NCBI GenBank assembly: GCA_050247515.1
Contig: JBFWUB010000017.1
Location: forward strand, 1-64,000
Direction: 5' to 3'
DNA: 64,000 nt
Source of the DNA: RAM1 sp050247515
GTDB taxonomy: Bacteria > Pseudomonadota > Gammaproteobacteria > Burkholderiales > Burkholderiaceae_C
Part shown: positions 60,750 to 64,000 of the stretch, one piece after another
Layout: each line of letters begins with the position of its first letter
How positions within the stretch are numbered: position 1 is the stretch's first letter
Program-made: the position numbers and the translations under genes
The notes under the pieces: generated by a model
What the model was told of the DNA's origin: nothing
The model's database searches: none
The model's input: the letters and a program-made list of their open reading frames with translations, nothing else

Positions 60750-61634
60750 GTGTTACTTCGCGTGATCCACGAAACGGTGTACGACTACGCACCGCCCGTC
60801 AAGAACGCCCAGCACATGGCGCACCTGAAGCCGCGCGTGGGCGACGGACAGGCGCTGGTCAGCCACACGCTGGCCATCACGCCCGAGCCGGCCCAGCAGA
60901 GCGAGGCCATGGACGTGTATGGCAACACCCGCGCGTTCTTCAACCTGCCGGCAGCGCATGACGAGCTGATCGTCGTGGCCCACAGCGTCGTGTCCACCAC
61001 CGCCCCGGCGGCGCCCGAGCCGGGCCTGCCCTGGGAGCAGGTGCGCGAGCGCATGCGCTACCACCGCGGCGCCGCGTACGACGCCGCCACCGAATTCACC
61101 TTCCCGTCGCCCTACGTGCCGCGCCATGACGACTTCGTGGCCTATGCCCGCCCCAGCTTCTCGGCCGACCGGCCGCTGATGGAAGCCGCCTGGGACCTGA
61201 TGGAACGCATCCACGAGGACTTTGAATACGAGTCCCAGGCCACCGAAGTCAATACACCGGCGCTGGAATCCCTGGCCCAGCGCCGGGGCGTATGCCAGGA
61301 CTTCGCCCACATCATGATCGCCTGCCTGCGCGGCATGGGGCTGCCCGCGCGCTACGTCAGCGGCTACCTGCTGACCGAGCCGCCGCCCGGCCAGCCGCGC
61401 CTGGTGGGCAGCGATGCATCCCACGCCTGGGTGGCGGTGTGGTCGCCGGGGCGCGACGGCGGCGGCGCCTGGCACGACCTGGACCCGACCAACAAGCGCG
61501 CGCGCGGCGAGGACTACGTCACGCTGGCCGTGGGGCGCGACTACTCCGATGTTTCACCGGTGCGCGGCGTGATTCATGGCGGTGACCGGCACACCCTGAA
61601 CGTGGGCGTGACGGTGGAGCCGTTCAGCGCCTGA
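60750..61634 (+). CDS. Transglutaminase-family protein (small, amidoligase-associated)
   Basis: 294 residues from GTG 60750, two bases after the fusion gene's stop. It starts LRVIHETVYDYAPPV, the N-terminal beta domain common to this group, and has the core triad Cys 182 (QRRGVCQDFAHIM), His 225 (SDASHAWVAVW) and Asp 245 (WHDLDPTNK). It probably hydrolyses or transfers an amide bond made by the adjacent ATP-grasp enzyme. The 3' end overlaps the convergent patatin gene by 11 bases. No membrane segment or signal peptide is seen. Confidence 0.9.
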   Translation: MLLRVIHETVYDYAPPVKNAQHMAHLKPRVGDGQALVSHTLAITPEPAQQSEAMDVYGNTRAFFNLPAAHDELIVVAHSVVSTTAPAAPEPGLPWEQVRERMRYHRGAAYDAATEFTFPSPYVPRHDDFVAYARPSFSADRPLMEAAWDLMERIHEDFEYESQATEVNTPALESLAQRRGVCQDFAHIMIACLRGMGLPARYVSGYLLTEPPPGQPRLVGSDASHAWVAVWSPGRDGGGAWHDLDPTNKRARGEDYVTLAVGRDYSDVSPVRGVIHGGDRHTLNVGVTVEPFSA

Positions 61635-62655
61635 CGGCACGCGCCGCCGCCTGGATGCTGGCGCGCCGCGCCGTGATCCACGCATCGGCCACACCCACCA
61701 GCGTGCGGTAGTAGTCGCCCGAGCCATCGTCCAGGCGGATCATGGCCGAGTCCATGTCCACTTGCAGCCGGTGGTAGCGCGGCCCCAACAGCGCCGACAG
61801 CGTGTAGTCCACCAGCTCGCCGCTGCCGTCCCACAGCGTGGTCAGGTATTCCTGGCTCAGCAGCCAGTGCAGCGGGCCCATGCGCTCCCATTTGTTCCAG
61901 TCGCGCGTGCCCGTGGCGGGCGCCGCCGCGCCGGTGCCCAATGACACGACGGTGATGTCCTGCAGCGCCACGCCCTCGCCCACCAGGCGGGCCACGGCAT
62001 ACAGCGCCGGGTTGGACAGGCCCATGCCGCCGTCGGTCAGCAGCATGTCGTTGCCGATGGCCGCCGGCGCAAAAAAGCCCGGTGCCGCGGCCGAGGCACC
62101 GACCATGCGCGGCATGGAACGGTTCGGGTCCAGGCTGCTGTCGATCACGCGCAGCTGGCGGCTGTTCAGGTCATAGGTGGCCAGCATCAGCCGGCGCAGC
62201 GCATCGCCCATGCGCAACCCGCTGAAGTGAACCTCCAGCCGGTCCATCAGCACGTCCAGGTCGTGCAGCGGCTGGCGCAGGCGGTTGACCAGGTTGAGCA
62301 GCTTGCGCAGGTCATTGACACCGGCGCCGGGCGTGACCAGCTCCAGCAGGTTGACGCTGGCCAGATCGGCCAGGTCCGCGTTGAGCTCGTGCAGGCTCTT
62401 TTTGCGGAAGATCACCGGCCCTTCCTGGCGATAGATGTCCAGGATGCGCGCGATGTCGTGGCGCGGCGCGCGGCTGCCGCGCTCGCGCGGCGCCGTCAGG
62501 CCGGCGCACAGGATGGCGCCGGTGGACGTGCCGGCGAAGACGTCGAACAGGCTGGTGAACGCCGTGCCGCCCGCCTCGCGCTGCAGGGCCTGCAGGATGT
62601 GCGCGGGAATCACGCCGCGAAAGCCGCCGCCGTCGATGCTGAGTATGCGTGTCAT
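61624..62655 (-). CDS. Patatin-like phospholipase family protein
   Basis: 343 residues from ATG 62655, with GGGAG upstream. The N terminus has the oxyanion loop SIDGGGFRGV and the nucleophile Ser 44 in GTSTG. The catalytic Asp 208 is in LLTDGGMGLSNP, giving the Ser-Asp dyad. It resembles the CBASS CapV/cPLA2-like patatins in layout, but no nucleotide cyclase gene is visible nearby, so a housekeeping lipid acyl hydrolase is the default. The gene 20 bases upstream encodes an alpha/beta hydrolase, same strand, so both form one unit. Confidence 0.88.
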   Translation of the reverse strand: MTRILSIDGGGFRGVIPAHILQALQREAGGTAFTSLFDVFAGTSTGAILCAGLTAPRERGSRAPRHDIARILDIYRQEGPVIFRKKSLHELNADLADLASVNLLELVTPGAGVNDLRKLLNLVNRLRQPLHDLDVLMDRLEVHFSGLRMGDALRRLMLATYDLNSRQLRVIDSSLDPNRSMPRMVGASAAAPGFFAPAAIGNDMLLTDGGMGLSNPALYAVARLVGEGVALQDITVVSLGTGAAAPATGTRDWNKWERMGPLHWLLSQEYLTTLWDGSGELVDYTLSALLGPRYHRLQVDMDSAMIRLDDGSGDYYRTLVGVADAWITARRASIQAAARAVRR

Positions 62656-62674
62656 GCTGGAATGCTCCCTGGGG

Positions 62675-63481
62675 TTACAGGCCCGCGGCCTCGACTTCCT
62701 GCACCAGCTGCACGGCCGCGCGCAGGAACTGGCGATCCGACCAGTAGCCCACGTGGCTGCCCTGGGCCGCGCCAACGTTGACGCGCTCATCACGCTCCAC
62801 CATGGACGCGTATGAATCCGCGAAGCCGCTGCTCAGCGGGCGCAGCGGCCAGCCCAGGGCGTCGTCGGGGTCATAGAAATTGACCCAGCGAAAGCGCGGG
62901 TCCGGCCTGCGGAAAGTACGGATGTCGTTGCGTGCCAGCGCACTGGCCAGCAGGGGCAGGCTGCAGCCGGTGGTGACCAGGCCACGCAGCGTGGACAGCG
63001 AGGCCAGCGCGTCCGGCTCGGTGCGCGCCCACAGCCCGCGGCGGTTCTGCGCGTCCCACATGTAGTTGCTGAACACCTGGCAGCCCAGTGACTGCGCGAA
63101 CACCAGCACCGGCGTGCGGATGCGGCTGGCCGGCGCCATCTGGCCGTGCAGCTGGGCAATGGCATCGCGCACGAACGCATGCACGCGCAGGTACGGGCTT
63201 TCGGCGGAGAGCTGGTCGTTTCCATAGGCCATCAGGTCGCCGCAGGCGTCCAGCAGGAACCGCCGCAACCGCTGGTTGACCGGGCCGCCCAGGGCCTCGC
63301 CCTGCATGCGTCCCCATACGGCGTCCTGGCGGTCCTGCAGCACGCTGTTGTAGTGCACCGGCTGCCACACCACGTCGCCGCGCAGCCGCGCGGGCAGCCG
63401 CTGCAGCAGGTCTTCGCGGAAGGCCGCGTCGAAATCGCCCTCATGCGGGCCCATGCCATGCAGAACCAGAATTCCGATCAT
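62675..63481 (-). CDS. Alpha/beta-hydrolase-like protein
   Basis: 268 residues from ATG 63481, which has an excellent AAGGAGG 5 bases upstream. The first strand MIGILVLHGMGPHEG is the oxyanion-side motif of lipase-like hydrolases. The nucleophile is probably Ser 131 in VFAQSLGCQV, a variant of G-x-S-x-G with Ala first. A C-terminal GSHVGYW may carry the catalytic His. No membrane segment or signal peptide is seen. It precedes the patatin-like gene, so an acyl-hydrolase pair acting on lipids is a reasonable inference. Confidence 0.7.
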   Translation of the reverse strand: MIGILVLHGMGPHEGDFDAAFREDLLQRLPARLRGDVVWQPVHYNSVLQDRQDAVWGRMQGEALGGPVNQRLRRFLLDACGDLMAYGNDQLSAESPYLRVHAFVRDAIAQLHGQMAPASRIRTPVLVFAQSLGCQVFSNYMWDAQNRRGLWARTEPDALASLSTLRGLVTTGCSLPLLASALARNDIRTFRRPDPRFRWVNFYDPDDALGWPLRPLSSGFADSYASMVERDERVNVGAAQGSHVGYWSDRQFLRAAVQLVQEVEAAGL

Positions 63482-63676
63482 CGCCGCCTCCTTGTGACCG
63501 CTGCCGCCCCACCGGGGCAACGTTGTGACGAACTCTAGGCAGCCTCAGCCCGGGCGGAAATTGTCCTGAAGGACAATGCGGCGGCGACGCCACGCACCGC
63601 GCGCGCCGATTGACCGGCGCGCCACGCGATGCCTAAGATGGCGGCCGCGGCCCGCGCGCCGCAGGGAGCCCACGCC

Positions 63677-64000
63677 ATGCCACCGGCCGCCACGACCACC
63701 GCCCGCCTGCTCATCATTGACGACCATCCGCTGTTCGTCGCGGGCCTGCGCGCCGTGCTGCAGGACAGCTTTGCCCTGTACGAGGCGCCCACGCTGTCGG
63801 CGGCGCTGCGGCTGCTGCAGGCGCAGCCGGACATGGACATCGCACTGATTGATCTGCGCCTGCCCGACACCCGCCACCTGGAGGCGCTGCACGAGCTGGG
63901 CCGGCGCTTTCCGCAGGTGTCGCGCGTCGTCATGTCGGGCAAGGACGATCCGGCGCTGCCCGCGCTCACGCGCGCGGCGGGCGCCAGCGGCTTCGTGCAC
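63677..64000 (+). CDS. Response regulator receiver domain protein (partial, runs off the window)
   Basis: The first 108 residues of a receiver domain: acidic pair LLIIDDHPLFVAGLRAVL, phospho-acceptor Asp 59 (IALIDLRLPD) and the Thr/Ser-type MSGKDDPA. The HPLFVAGL start is typical of the NarL/FixJ (LuxR-type) group. The output domain lies beyond the right edge. It is divergent from the hydrolase-patatin unit across a 195-base gap that shows no further gene. Confidence 0.85.
   Translation, partial: MPPAATTTARLLIIDDHPLFVAGLRAVLQDSFALYEAPTLSAALRLLQAQPDMDIALIDLRLPDTRHLEALHELGRRFPQVSRVVMSGKDDPALPALTRAAGASGFVH

Noticed and set aside
61624..62655. Patatin-like gene as part of a CBASS anti-phage system
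   Set aside because: No CD-NTase, HORMA, TRIP13 or E1/E2 gene is visible within the window on either side, so only the general family call is supported.

Overview
The window looks like a chromosomal segment of a high-GC betaproteobacterium, most likely Comamonadaceae (Burkholderiales). Pointers are the uniformly GC-rich codon use, Bug/TctC-type periplasmic receptors without cognate permease genes, a grpE-dnaK-dnaJ order behind a sigma-32-type promoter, and dispersed GC-rich palindromic repeats of a kind I associate with that family. No rRNA, tRNA or CRISPR array was recognised.

Layout. 1-1.4 kb: the right end of an IS3-family element and a lower-GC gene for a PIN-like nuclease. 1.5-14 kb: a catabolic locus for plant hydroxycinnamates (ferulate/p-coumarate type) read from a divergent control region at 4.2-4.3 kb. 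Leftward it encodes an amidohydrolase and an acyl-CoA ligase. Rightward it encodes an enoyl-CoA hydratase, feruloyl-CoA synthase, a short-chain dehydrogenase, two Bug receptors, a tannase/feruloyl-esterase lipoprotein, an acyl-CoA dehydrogenase and a MarR regulator. Together they could release a hydroxycinnamate from its ester, activate it, hydrate and oxidise the side chain, and cleave the beta-keto product by hydrolysis. 14-16.5 kb: an HxlR regulator, an FAH-family enzyme, FKBP and RidA. 16.6-20.5 kb: the DnaK chaperone operon, with a terminator-like hairpin between dnaK and dnaJ.

20.5-28 kb: a possible eptA remnant, a NarL-type two-component system, a radical SAM protein, then a GbsR/MarR regulator with a 32-bp palindrome in front of cydAB (bd-type oxidase). 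28-33 kb: etfB-etfA, an acyl-CoA dehydrogenase and a nitronate monooxygenase-like enzyme, with two palindromes upstream of etfB. 33-36 kb: a TRAP transporter with an internal terminator. 36-39 kb: MscS channel, enoyl-CoA hydratase and a histone-deacetylase-like hydrolase. 39-44 kb: moxR, a DUF58 gene and a TgpA-like transglutaminase in overlapping frames, then mltB. 44-47.3 kb: a small accessory island (membrane protein, pentapeptide-repeat protein, GNAT, DUF6429, ParE-type toxin-antitoxin).

47.4-61.6 kb is the most distinctive part. Two versions of the alpha-E / circularly permuted ATP-grasp / transglutaminase set stand close together. One has separate alpha-E and ATP-grasp genes, coupled to a TPR-glycosyltransferase, plus a large DUF2126 transglutaminase on the other side of comEC. 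The other has an ATP-grasp/alpha-E fusion directly followed by a small transglutaminase. A RelE-type toxin-antitoxin pair lies between them. Families of this kind have been predicted to make and break peptide or amide bonds, but as far as I know the product is unknown. The window ends with a patatin-like phospholipase, an alpha/beta hydrolase and the start of a response regulator.
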